Source: Starkeya sp. ORNL1
GTDB taxonomy: Bacteria; Pseudomonadota; Alphaproteobacteria; Rhizobiales; Xanthobacteraceae
Reading direction: 5' to 3'
Length of the DNA stretch: 64,000 nucleotides
Assembly: GCF_012971745.1 (NCBI RefSeq)
Contig: NZ_CP048834.1
Coordinates: 3,348,001 to 3,412,000, forward strand
In this document: piece by piece, positions 25,433-33,117 of the stretch
Layout: every line of letters begins with the position of its first letter
How positions within the stretch are numbered: the stretch's first letter is position 1
Notes under the pieces: model-generated
Told to the model about the DNA's origin: nothing
What the model saw: the letters and a program-made list of their open reading frames with translations, nothing else
The model's database searches: none
Program-made: the position numbers and the translations under genes

Positions 25433-26449
25433 ATGACACTCTCGCACCTATTCGGAAAACGGATGGCGACAGCGGTGCTGCTCGCCGTCGGCATCTTCAC
25501 TGCCGGCGAAGCCAAAGCGCTCGACGATGTGCGCCTGCGCCTCAACTGGATGTGGTACGGCTCCCACGCCGCCTTCGCGCTGGGCAAGGACCGGGGCTAC
25601 TTCAAGGACGCCGGCATCAATCTCGACATCCGCTCCGGCAACGGCTCCGGCTCGGCGCATCGCCTGGTGGCGAACGGCGACAGCACCTTCTCCTATGGCT
25701 CCTGCGCCGGCCTCGTGAACCTCGCCGCCAAGGGCGCGCCGCTGGTCTCGGTGGCGGTGATCGACGCCATGGGCACGGAGGCCATCATCGTGCGCCCCGA
25801 TGCCGGCGTCTCGAAGATCTCCGATCTCAAGGGCAAGAAGCTGCTCACCACCTCCAATGCCGGCGTGAATACCTTCTTCCCGCTGGTGCTGAAGAATGCC
25901 GGACTTACCGAAGCCGATGTCGGCATCATCAATGTGCCGGACGGCGCGCTGGTGTCGAGCTATCTGCAGGGCGCGGGCGGTACCGTCGGCCTGCTCGGCG
26001 GCCTCGACGACAAGCCGGCCGAGATCAAGGCCGCCGGCGGCGCCGCCCCCGTCACCTTCCCCTATTCCGACTATGGCGTGAACCAGGTCGGCTATTGCAT
26101 CGTGACCACGAAGGACACCGTCGCCAAGAACCCGGACCTGGTGAAGCGCTTCGTCGCCGCCACGGTCAAGTCCTACAAGGCGGCAGAAGCCGATCCGCAG
26201 GCGGCGATCAACGCCATGGGCGACATCGTCGGCGGCACCATGAACGAGGACGCCGGCAAGAAGCAGGCCGCCGAGGTGCAGAAGGTCACGCTCGACGTGC
26301 TCTATTCCAAGGCCAATACCGGCAAGGTGCTGGGCCTCAATCAGCCGCAGGACTGGGTCGACATGGTCGACTTGATGAAGAAGTACAATGGCCTCGAGAC
26401 CAAGGAGCCGGCGACCTTCTTCTACACCAACGACTTCCTGCCGAAGTAA
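25433..26449 (+). CDS. NMT1/THI5-type ABC transporter substrate-binding protein
   Basis: 338 residues with a Sec signal peptide of about 29 residues ending near AKALDD. The mature protein shows RLRLNWMWYGSHAAFALGKDRGYFKDAGI, NGDSTFSYGSCAGL, LKGKKLLTTSNAGVNTFFPL and SDYGVNQVGYCI, the layout of SsuA/ThiY/RibY-like binders. AAAGGGGATCGTC precedes the ATG. It is the specificity component of the importer encoded downstream and presumably binds the compound degraded by this operon. This class usually carries sulfonates, pyrimidines or aromatic acids rather than sugars. Confidence 0.83.
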   Translation: MTLSHLFGKRMATAVLLAVGIFTAGEAKALDDVRLRLNWMWYGSHAAFALGKDRGYFKDAGINLDIRSGNGSGSAHRLVANGDSTFSYGSCAGLVNLAAKGAPLVSVAVIDAMGTEAIIVRPDAGVSKISDLKGKKLLTTSNAGVNTFFPLVLKNAGLTEADVGIINVPDGALVSSYLQGAGGTVGLLGGLDDKPAEIKAAGGAAPVTFPYSDYGVNQVGYCIVTTKDTVAKNPDLVKRFVAATVKSYKAAEADPQAAINAMGDIVGGTMNEDAGKKQAAEVQKVTLDVLYSKANTGKVLGLNQPQDWVDMVDLMKKYNGLETKEPATFFYTNDFLPK

Positions 26450-26465
26450 AGCCAGCCTAGCCTCT

Positions 26466-26493
26466 GGCCGGCGGACGCATTCGTCCGCCGGCC
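26466..26493 (+). terminator. strong hairpin after the binding-protein gene
   Basis: Perfect 12-bp stem GGCCGGCGGACG/CGTCCGCCGGCC with a CATT loop, starting 17 bp after the binding-protein stop. It is followed by GCATTGTT rather than a true T-tract, so it is more likely an mRNA-stabilising 3' structure or a leaky terminator than a full stop. Its position parallels the terminator at 6095-6133. Confidence 0.5.
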
Positions 26494-26525
26494 GCATTGT
26501 TCGAGTTGAAGGATCAAGGCACGTC

Positions 26526-27293
26526 ATGGGAGCGACGATCGAGATAAGGTCGCTGGCGAAGACATTCGGCGTCGGGCCGGGCGCGGTGCACGCTTTCGGG
26601 CCGGTGGATCTCACGATCAATTCCGGCAGCTTCGTCTCGCTGCTCGGCCCCTCGGGCTGCGGCAAGTCCACTTTGATGCTGATGATCGCCGGGCTGCTGG
26701 ATGCCAGCGAGGGCGCGGTGTACTTCGACGAGGAGAAGGTCGACGCGCCGCGCACCGATATCGGCATCATGTTCCAGGACAATACGCTGGTTCCGTGGCG
26801 CACGGTGGAGGGCAATGTCGCGCTGCAGCTCGAACTGCGCGGGCTCGACCCCAAGGCCTATGCGGAGCGCATCCGCGACCTGCTGCATTCGGTGAAGCTG
26901 GACGGCTTCGGCGGCCGGCATCCTTACGAGCTCTCCGGCGGCATGCAGCAGCGCGCGGCCTTCTGCCAGGCGCTGGTGCACGAACCGGATACGCTGCTGT
27001 TCGACGAGCCGCTCGGCAAGCTCGACGCCATGACCCGCGAGAGCATCCGCAACGACCTGCAGACGCTGTGGATGAAGCAGCGCCCGACCGTGGTGTTCGT
27101 GACCCATTCCATCGAGGAAGCGGTGCAGCTCTCATCCACGGTGTGCGTGGTGACGCCGCGGCCCGGGCGCATCGAGCGCACCATCGATATCGACCTGCCG
27201 TGGCCGCGCGACCTCGAAGTCAAGGCAAGTCCCGCCTTCACCCATTATGTCCGCGAAATCCAGGGGATCTTCCATGACTATGGTGTCCTCTAG
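26526..27293 (+). CDS. ABC transporter ATP-binding protein (nitrate/sulfonate/taurine class)
   Basis: 255 residues: Walker A GPSGCGKST, Q-loop MFQDNTLVPWRTVEGNV, signature LSGGMQQR, Walker B TLLFDEPLGKLDAM, switch His in VTHSIEEAV. The VPWRT and PLGKLDAM wording is typical of the SsuB/TauB/NrtD class. Starts 76 bp after the binding-protein gene and overlaps the permease gene by 20 bp. Confidence 0.87.
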   Translation: MGATIEIRSLAKTFGVGPGAVHAFGPVDLTINSGSFVSLLGPSGCGKSTLMLMIAGLLDASEGAVYFDEEKVDAPRTDIGIMFQDNTLVPWRTVEGNVALQLELRGLDPKAYAERIRDLLHSVKLDGFGGRHPYELSGGMQQRAAFCQALVHEPDTLLFDEPLGKLDAMTRESIRNDLQTLWMKQRPTVVFVTHSIEEAVQLSSTVCVVTPRPGRIERTIDIDLPWPRDLEVKASPAFTHYVREIQGIFHDYGVL

Positions 27294-28101
27294 AATGCCG
27301 CCGGAACCCGGCCCGATCGCGCGCGCGATCACCGCGACGGGCGTCGCGATCTGGCGCTCCTGGCCATTCCTCGCCTTCTTCGTCGGCTTCTTCCTGGTCT
27401 GGGAATACTCGGTCATCCTCTTCAAGGTCCCCGGCTACATATTGCCGACACCGTCCGAGATCGTACGGCGGGGCTGGGCCGACATTCCCCGGCTGCTCGA
27501 CTATACCGTCATCACCGGCGTGGAGAGCGTGCTCGGCTATCTGCTCGCGATTCTGGTCGGCGTGCCGGTCGGCATCGCCATCGCCTTCTGGACGCCGCTG
27601 CGCCGCACCGTCTATCCGTTCTTCGTCAGCCTCGAGATGGTGCCGAAGATCGCCTTCGCGCCGCTGTTCATCGCCTGGCTCGGCTTCGGCCTGCTGCCGA
27701 AGATCATCATCGTCGTGCTGGTGTGCTTCTTCCCGGTGGCGCTGAATTCGATCCATGCGTTCGGCTCGCTATCCGACGAACTGACCCGCTTCTGCCGCTC
27801 CACCGGCGCCGGGCGACTGCGTACCTTCTGGAAGGTGCGGCTGCCGGCGGCGCTCCCGCAATGCTTCGTCGGCTTCAAATACGCCGCGCTGAACGCCACG
27901 GTCGGCGCTACCATCGCCGAGTTCATGGGTTCCGACCAGGGCCTCGGCTTCTACATCAACATCGCCACCGGCAATATGCGGCCCGACCTCGCCTTTGCCG
28001 GCATCTTCTTCCTGACGCTGCTCGGCCTGGCCTTGTTCGGCTGCGTGACGCTGGCCGAGAAGCTGCTCATTCCCTGGCACATCTCGCAGCGCCGTCATTG
28101 A
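27274..28101 (+). CDS. ABC transporter permease (nitrate/sulfonate/taurine class)
   Basis: 275 residues, six membrane segments. Typical stretches are VPGYILPTPSEIVRRGW, FVSLEMVPKIAFAPLFIAWLGFG and the coupling loop DELTRFCRSTGAGRLRTFWKVRLPAALPQ. ATG 27274 has CAGGGG upstream; an in-frame ATG at 27280 and an earlier one at 27247 are alternatives. With the preceding two genes it forms a complete importer inside the catabolic operon. Confidence 0.85.
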   Translation: MTMVSSRMPPEPGPIARAITATGVAIWRSWPFLAFFVGFFLVWEYSVILFKVPGYILPTPSEIVRRGWADIPRLLDYTVITGVESVLGYLLAILVGVPVGIAIAFWTPLRRTVYPFFVSLEMVPKIAFAPLFIAWLGFGLLPKIIIVVLVCFFPVALNSIHAFGSLSDELTRFCRSTGAGRLRTFWKVRLPAALPQCFVGFKYAALNATVGATIAEFMGSDQGLGFYINIATGNMRPDLAFAGIFFLTLLGLALFGCVTLAEKLLIPWHISQRRH

Positions 28102-28124
28102 TCGACGTGACCGAAGGATTACCG

Positions 28125-29183
28125 ATGGAGCCGCGTTACGCGTACCCCGAGCTCACCAACCTTGCCGCCAGCGTGCTGGAGCACGCCGGCCTGCCGGCCG
28201 AGCCGGCGGCGGCGGTGGCGCGCGGGCTCACCGAGGCCGACCTGCTCGGCCACACCACCCATGGCCTCGCTCTGCTTCCCGACTATGTCGAGGAACTCGA
28301 CAATGGCACCATGGAGCGCGAAGGTCGGCCTGCCATCGTCAGCGACCATGCGGCGGTGGCGACTTGGGACGCACGGCGCCTGCCAGGGGTGTGGACCACG
28401 GCGCTCGCCGTCGAGGACGCGGCGAAGCGCGCCACCACCTTCGGCATCGGGGCGGTGGCGATCCGGCGCAGCCACCACATTGCCTGCCTCGCCACCTTCC
28501 TCGAAGCCCCGGCGCGGGCGGGCACCTTCGTCCTGGTATTCTCGTCCGACCCCAGCGACGCCCATGTCGCGCCTTTTGGCGGGCTGACCCCGGTGATGAC
28601 GCCGAACCCGATCGCCGCCGGCATTCCGGCCGCGCCCGACCCGATCCTGATCGACGTATCCACCTCCATCACCACGGCGGCGATGTGCGGGCGCACCCGC
28701 GCCGCCGGCGGTCGGCTCCAGGGCGCCTGGGTAAAGGACCGCGACGGCAATGCCACCGACGATCCCATTGCCTTCAAGGAGGGCGGCTCGATCCTGCCTA
28801 TCGGCGGGCTCGACCACGGCCACAAGGGCTATGGCCTCTCCCTGATGGTGGAGGCGTTGACGCAGGGCCTCGGCGGCTATGGAAGGGCGGATGCGCCGCG
28901 CGACTGGGGCGCCGGCGTGCTGGTGCTGGCGCTCTCTCCCGCCGCGTTCGGCGGCCTCGACGGCTTCACCCGCCAGACCGGCTGGCTGGCGGAGGCCTGC
29001 CGCGCTGCCCGCGTGCCGGAGGGCGCGCCACGGGTGCGGCTACCGGGCGAGGCTGCGCTCGGCCGCAAGCGGCGCGCGCTCGCGGAGGGTGTCGCGTTGC
29101 ATGCCGGCATTGCCGACGATCTCGGCAAGCTCGCCGCCCGGTTCGGCTTGCCGGCTCCCGTTCCCCTCACCGTTCCCGCCTGA
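28125..29183 (+). CDS. Ldh_2-family 2-hydroxyacid dehydrogenase
   Basis: 352 residues, malate/L-lactate/ureidoglycolate dehydrogenase superfamily. Signatures are ADLLGHTTHGLAL, the catalytic His in RRSHHIACLATFLE, VMTPNPIAAGIPA and GHKGYGLSLMVEAL. NAD(P)-dependent oxidation of a 2-hydroxy acid, or reduction of a cyclic imine or 2-keto acid, is typical. One member, ComC, is (R)-sulfolactate dehydrogenase, which is notable beside a SuyAB-like pair. AAGGA precedes ATG 28125, and the gene is 23 bp after the permease gene. Confidence 0.83.
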   Translation: MEPRYAYPELTNLAASVLEHAGLPAEPAAAVARGLTEADLLGHTTHGLALLPDYVEELDNGTMEREGRPAIVSDHAAVATWDARRLPGVWTTALAVEDAAKRATTFGIGAVAIRRSHHIACLATFLEAPARAGTFVLVFSSDPSDAHVAPFGGLTPVMTPNPIAAGIPAAPDPILIDVSTSITTAAMCGRTRAAGGRLQGAWVKDRDGNATDDPIAFKEGGSILPIGGLDHGHKGYGLSLMVEALTQGLGGYGRADAPRDWGAGVLVLALSPAAFGGLDGFTRQTGWLAEACRAARVPEGAPRVRLPGEAALGRKRRALAEGVALHAGIADDLGKLAARFGLPAPVPLTVPA

Positions 29184-29207
29184 TCGCACTAAAGGAGACC
29201 ACCGCCC

Positions 29208-30707
29208 ATGAGCGCCTATAAATCCGCCGAGCAGTATCGCGATGTCGCCGGCCGCCTGGCGATCCCGTCGAAGGCCTTTATCGACGGCGCGTGGCAGGCG
29301 GCCTCTTCGGGCAAGGTCTTCGAGAATATCGACCCGGCGACGGGCACGATCCTCGGCCTCGTCGCCTCGTGCGACGGCGCCGATGTGGATCGTGCGGTGA
29401 GCGCGGCACGACGCTCCTTCGAGGATGGCGGCTGGTCGCGCGCGGCGCCGGAAGAACGCAAGGCGGTGCTGCTGCGCCTCGCCGACCTGGTGCGCGCCAA
29501 TGCCGAAGAGCTGGCGGTGCTGGAGAGCCTCGACAGCGGCAAGACCATCAAGGACTGCCTCAACGAAATCGGCAACGAGGTGCCGACCTTCTTCCAGTGG
29601 TACGGCGAGCTTGCCGACAAGACGTTCGGTAAGGTGGCGCCGACCGCCGAGAAGGTGGTCGCCATGATCGTCAAGGAGCCGATCGGCGTCGTCGGGCTGG
29701 TGCTGCCGTGGAACTTCCCGCTGCTGATGGCGGCCTGGAAGCTCGCCCCGGCGCTTGCCGCCGGCTGCTCGGCAGTGCTGAAGCCGGCCGAGCAGACACC
29801 GCTCTCCGCGCTGCGCCTTGCCGAACTCGCCATGGAAGCCGGCCTGCCGGCGGGCGTGCTGAATGTGGTGCCGGGCTTCGGCGAGACCGCCGGCCAGGCC
29901 ATCGGCCGGCACAATGACATCGACGCGGTGTCCTTCACCGGCTCGACCGAGGTCGGCGCCTATTTCCTGAAATATGCCAGCGAGAGCAATCTCAAGCCGG
30001 TCGGGCTGGAGATGGGCGGCAAGAGCCCGCTGATCGTGCTCGACGATGCCGACATCGACGACGCGCTGGTCTCATCCGCCATCAGCGCCGCCTTCTGGAA
30101 TGGCGGGCAGAATTGCTCGGCCAACATGCGCCAGATCGTCGACCGCAAGGTGAAGGACGTCTTCCTCGACCGCGTGCTGGAGAAGACCCGGGCGCTGCAG
30201 GTCGGCAACCCGCTCGATCCGGCGACCGACCTCGGCTCGATGGTCAGTGCCGAGCACAAGGAGCGCGTGCTCTCCTATATCGAGATCGGCAAAAGCGAGG
30301 GCGCGCAACTGCTGGCGGGCGGCGGCGCCAGCGAGGGGCTGGCCGGCTCCTTCGTCGATCCCACCGTGTTCGATGGCGTCGACCCGTCGATGCGGGTGGC
30401 GAAGGAGGAAATCTTCGGGCCGGTGCTTGGTGTCATCGGCGTCGATGGTGTCGACGAGGCCTTGAGGATCGCCCGCGATACCGATTACGGCCTGCACGCC
30501 ACCATCTTCACCCGCGACATCGACAAGGCCTTCCACCTCGCCAAGCGCCTGCCGTGCGGCACGGTGGCGGTGAACGGCTTCACCGAGGGCAATGTGACGA
30601 CGCCGTTCGGCGGCTACAAGCGCTCCGGCTCGCTGACCCGCGACAATGGCACCGAGGCGGTGGACCAGTATCTGCAGACCAAGACAATCTGGGTGTCGCT
30701 GAAGTAG
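29208..30707 (+). CDS. NAD(P)-dependent aldehyde dehydrogenase
   Basis: 499 residues. Oxyanion Asn in LPWNFPLLM, cofactor loop SFTGSTEVG, general-base Glu268 in LEMGGKSP, catalytic Cys303 in NGGQNCSANMR, and EIFGPVLGV near the C-terminus. AAAGGAG precedes the ATG. Last gene of the operon. If the DHDPS-like lyase releases a semialdehyde or sulfo-aldehyde, this enzyme would oxidise it to the acid. Close motifs occur in gamma-glutamyl- and ketoglutarate-semialdehyde-type dehydrogenases, but no specific substrate is shown. Confidence 0.87.
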   Translation: MSAYKSAEQYRDVAGRLAIPSKAFIDGAWQAASSGKVFENIDPATGTILGLVASCDGADVDRAVSAARRSFEDGGWSRAAPEERKAVLLRLADLVRANAEELAVLESLDSGKTIKDCLNEIGNEVPTFFQWYGELADKTFGKVAPTAEKVVAMIVKEPIGVVGLVLPWNFPLLMAAWKLAPALAAGCSAVLKPAEQTPLSALRLAELAMEAGLPAGVLNVVPGFGETAGQAIGRHNDIDAVSFTGSTEVGAYFLKYASESNLKPVGLEMGGKSPLIVLDDADIDDALVSSAISAAFWNGGQNCSANMRQIVDRKVKDVFLDRVLEKTRALQVGNPLDPATDLGSMVSAEHKERVLSYIEIGKSEGAQLLAGGGASEGLAGSFVDPTVFDGVDPSMRVAKEEIFGPVLGVIGVDGVDEALRIARDTDYGLHATIFTRDIDKAFHLAKRLPCGTVAVNGFTEGNVTTPFGGYKRSGSLTRDNGTEAVDQYLQTKTIWVSLK

Positions 30708-30726
30708 AGCGCCCACAAGAGAACCG

Positions 30727-30827
30727 CGTCATCCCGAGGTGCCACGAAGCGTCCTCGAAGGATGCCCGCCCCCGATGGGGTCTTCTGCTTGCACATCCTT
30801 CGAGGCTCGCTATCGCTCGAACCTCAG
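30727..30827. repeat. CGTCATCC-family palindromic repeat, interrupted
   Basis: Degenerate left portion of the same family as 21427-21533: CGTCATCCCGAGGTGCC, CCTCGAAGGATG, CATCCTTCGAGGCTCG, ending ACCTCAG. Its missing right end, CTCAGGATGACG, lies at 32249-32260, beyond the inserted 1,421-bp element, and CTCAG is present on both sides. The repeat was therefore the target of that insertion. Confidence 0.7.
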
Positions 30828-30893
30828 AGCCTGACACGAAAACCGACGTATCCGTTGAGAGGAGTCCCTTTCCACCCTCATCCCCGGGCTTGA

Positions 30894-32148
30894 TGTAAAG
30901 ACCGGAGACATCCCTGACAGGTGTTCGGAGACATGCCTGACAGTCAGGGCGGGTCGTGTGGGGGCTTTTTGAGGTCGATGGTTGTGATTCTGGTGGCGCC
31001 GAAGCAGACGGCATAAAGGCCGTCGCGCTTGTGCGGGCGGATGGCGAGGAGTTCGCCGCGGAACGCCTTGGGCACCTTCCAGAGCCGGTTGTTGAAGCCG
31101 ACATAGGCCTTGGTGGTGCCGACCCGGCGGACGATCTCGGCGCTGTCATAGTGCGGTGTGGGCAGGCGCTCCGGGAAGGGCCGCGGCGAGGGTCGGTAGC
31201 GGCTGGCCGGCACGGCGAGGCCGATCCCCTGGTGCGGGCGGACATGGTTGTAGTCCTCGCGCCAGGCTTCGAGCGCGGCCTGGGCCTGATCGAGGCCGCG
31301 CAGGATGGCGAGGTCGAACACCTCGTCGGCAAGGCTGCGGTGGAAGCGCTCGTTCTTGCCGCGGCCCTGCGGGTGGTGGGGACGGGCCGGAATGGTGCGG
31401 ATGCCGAGCTTGAGCAGCCAGACCCGCAGCGGCGTCCACTGCCCCGGGCGGCCGCCGCCCCAGGGCGCGCCATTGTCGACATAGATGGCCTGCGGCAGGC
31501 CGTGGCGGCGCAGCGCCGGCTCCAGCCGGGCGCGCACCGTGGCGGTCTGTTCGTCGGCGCACGCCTCCAGCACCACGGCGTAGCGCGAATGATCGTCGAT
31601 CACCGTCAGCGTATGGCACCACGTGCCGCAGGCGAGTTGCACCCGCCCCTTGAAATCCATCTGCCACAGCTCGTTCGGCGTCGCCCGCTCGAACCGGCCA
31701 TAGGCCTGCGGCCGGCGCGCGGCCGGCGCGATCCGGTCATGGCGGGCCAGCACCGCATGCACCGTCGAGGGGGCCGCCGCGTCCTCCAGCAGCCGCGCCA
31801 GCTTGCGCGCGCCCCACGCCGGATGGGCATCGCGCAGCGCCAGGATCCGGGCCTCCAGATCCGCCGCGCTACGCCGCGGGCTCGCATGCGGGCGCCGCGA
31901 GCGCTCCGTCAGCGCCTCGCCGGCGCGGTAGCGGCGCAGCCACACATAGCCGGTCTGCCGGCTGATCCCGAAGCCCGCGCACAGCGCCGAGACGTTTGCC
32001 CCCTCAAGGCTCGCCAGCAAACAGAACTCCCGCCGCTGATCCGCCACAGATGCCTCCCGCCAGACCATCCCGACCTCCCAGGGCCAAAAGCCCCAAAAGT
32101 GTCAGGCATGTCTCCGAACACCTGTCAGCTATGTATCCAGAACAAACA
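30894..32148 (-). mobile_element. IS481-family insertion sequence, copy 1
   Basis: 1,255 bp from TGTAAAGACC to CAGAACAAACA, flanked by direct repeats CTTGA (30889-30893 and 32149-32153). Subterminal inverted repeats of 28 bp are perfect (30915-30942 against 32100-32127). On the left a related motif GGAGACATCCCTGACAG precedes GGAGACATGCCTGACAG. One transposase gene fills the interior. Differs from copy 2 (52700-53954) at only two visible positions, 31463 and 32130, so both are recent. Confidence 0.8.
30944..32068 (-). CDS. IS481-family transposase (copy 1)
   Basis: 374 residues. N-terminal HTH (VSALCAGFGISRQTGYVWLRRY), then an rve integrase core with the probable DDE residues D138 (QMDFKG), D198 (YVDNGAPWG) and E240 (GKNERFHR), followed by YNHVRPHQGIG. 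Complete and apparently intact, with a product identical to that of the second copy. Catalyses cut/copy and paste of its own element. Confidence 0.88.
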   Translation of the reverse strand: MVWREASVADQRREFCLLASLEGANVSALCAGFGISRQTGYVWLRRYRAGEALTERSRRPHASPRRSAADLEARILALRDAHPAWGARKLARLLEDAAAPSTVHAVLARHDRIAPAARRPQAYGRFERATPNELWQMDFKGRVQLACGTWCHTLTVIDDHSRYAVVLEACADEQTATVRARLEPALRRHGLPQAIYVDNGAPWGGGRPGQWTPLRVWLLKLGIRTIPARPHHPQGRGKNERFHRSLADEVFDLAILRGLDQAQAALEAWREDYNHVRPHQGIGLAVPASRYRPSPRPFPERLPTPHYDSAEIVRRVGTTKAYVGFNNRLWKVPKAFRGELLAIRPHKRDGLYAVCFGATRITTIDLKKPPHDPP

Positions 32149-32266
32149 CTTGACCCGGGGATCCAGACTTCAACCGGGTGCATGCGGAGGGGCTGGATCC
32201 CCGGGTCAAGCCCGGGGATGAGGGCAAATTGGAGTTTTCGGTCAGCCTCTCAGGATGACGTGGTTG

Positions 32267-33100
32267 CTACGCCCGCTCCAGAGCGGGCTCGATCATCTCG
32301 ACGACCACATCACGGCCGGACAGCATGTCCTCGATCGTGGTGTAGTCCTGCATGTAGTGGCCGCGATAGCCGCGGGCTTCCATCGTCGTGAAGAGGCCGA
32401 CGAAATCGAGGTTCCCGGTGCCGGGATAGAGATGCTCCTCGATCACGCCGCGATTGTCGGCGAGCCGGATCTCGCCGATGCGGTCGGCGCCGATACCGGC
32501 CGCCTGCATCTGGTCGAGGAAACCCTGGATGCCGTAGTCCAGCATATGCGCGTGGTTTGAGGTGAAGGCCCAGCGCAGGATCGGCGAGGTGAGATTGGCG
32601 AAATAGAACTTCGCCTCCTCGACATCATGGACCAGGTACTTCACCTCGGCGTCCGCCGGCTCCGGGTTCATGTTCTCCAGGAGGATGGTGACGCCCTCAT
32701 CCTCGGCAATCCGGCACATGCGATCGAGGCGCGCGACGGCAACCTCCATCCGCTCCTGCTTGTCGGCGGTGAAGTGGTAGCCGCCATGCATGATGACCCA
32801 GCCCGCCCCGATGGCGCGGGCCGAACGGAGGTAGGCGATGAGATACTCATCCATCGCCTCCGACAAAAAGCGGCTGTTCTCCGCGACATTCACCGCGGAG
32901 AGCGTATGCAGGCCGAGCGTGATGCCGTTGTCGCGCAGCCGCCGGCCCGCCTCGGCGAGGCGCGGATTGCCGGCATCGAACAGCTCCGGATCGGGATCGA
33001 GGCAGATATTCAGATAACGCACATTATTGCGGATGGCCCAGTCGAGCCCCGGCTCCAGCCCGATGCGCCGGTTGAGATCGACCCCGATGCGTTGCTTCAT
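32267..33100 (-). CDS. xylose-isomerase-like TIM-barrel protein (paralog A)
   Basis: 277 residues, AP_endonuc_2 family. Motifs are IGVDLN, HTLSAVNVAEN, MHGGYHFTADK, ILLENMNPEPADAEVKYL (metal-binding Glu), LRWAFTSNHAHML (His ligands) and LDFVGLF. Shares all of these with the protein at 44679-45500. Family members are metal-dependent isomerases or epimerases of sugars and sugar acids, or hydrolyse related compounds. ATG 33100 matches the start of the paralog; an ATG at 33121 overlapping the tctA stop would add seven residues. Last gene of the first TctCBA operon, so its substrate is probably what that system imports. Confidence 0.78.
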   Translation of the reverse strand: MKQRIGVDLNRRIGLEPGLDWAIRNNVRYLNICLDPDPELFDAGNPRLAEAGRRLRDNGITLGLHTLSAVNVAENSRFLSEAMDEYLIAYLRSARAIGAGWVIMHGGYHFTADKQERMEVAVARLDRMCRIAEDEGVTILLENMNPEPADAEVKYLVHDVEEAKFYFANLTSPILRWAFTSNHAHMLDYGIQGFLDQMQAAGIGADRIGEIRLADNRGVIEEHLYPGTGNLDFVGLFTTMEARGYRGHYMQDYTTIEDMLSGRDVVVEMIEPALERA

Positions 33101-33117
33101 GTTCAAGGCCGTCCTCC

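Larger units (their letters stand above)
30828..32248. mobile_element. nested element copy 1: inverted-repeat element carrying an IS481-family IS
   Basis: A 1,421-bp unit whose ends read AGCCTGACACGAAAAC on the left and the complement of AGGCTGACCGAAAAC on the right, flanked by the 5-bp duplication CTCAG (30823-30827 and 32249-32253). The unit itself, minus the IS, is non-coding and rich in palindromes (CCCCGGGCTTGACCCGGGG and its mirror). This fits a MITE-like or mobile intergenic element. The IS sits inside it at CTTGA. A second copy of identical length is at 52634-54054. Confidence 0.65.

Noticed and set aside
25448..26854. Long minus-strand open frame opposite the NMT1-type binding protein
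   Set aside because: Antisense shadow: no ribosome-binding site, no family motifs, and the sense gene has signal peptide and conserved blocks.
30956..32221. Plus-strand open frame opposite the IS481 transposase, present in both copies
   Set aside because: Preserved only because the two IS copies are nearly identical; no motifs, and the transposase on the other strand is intact.
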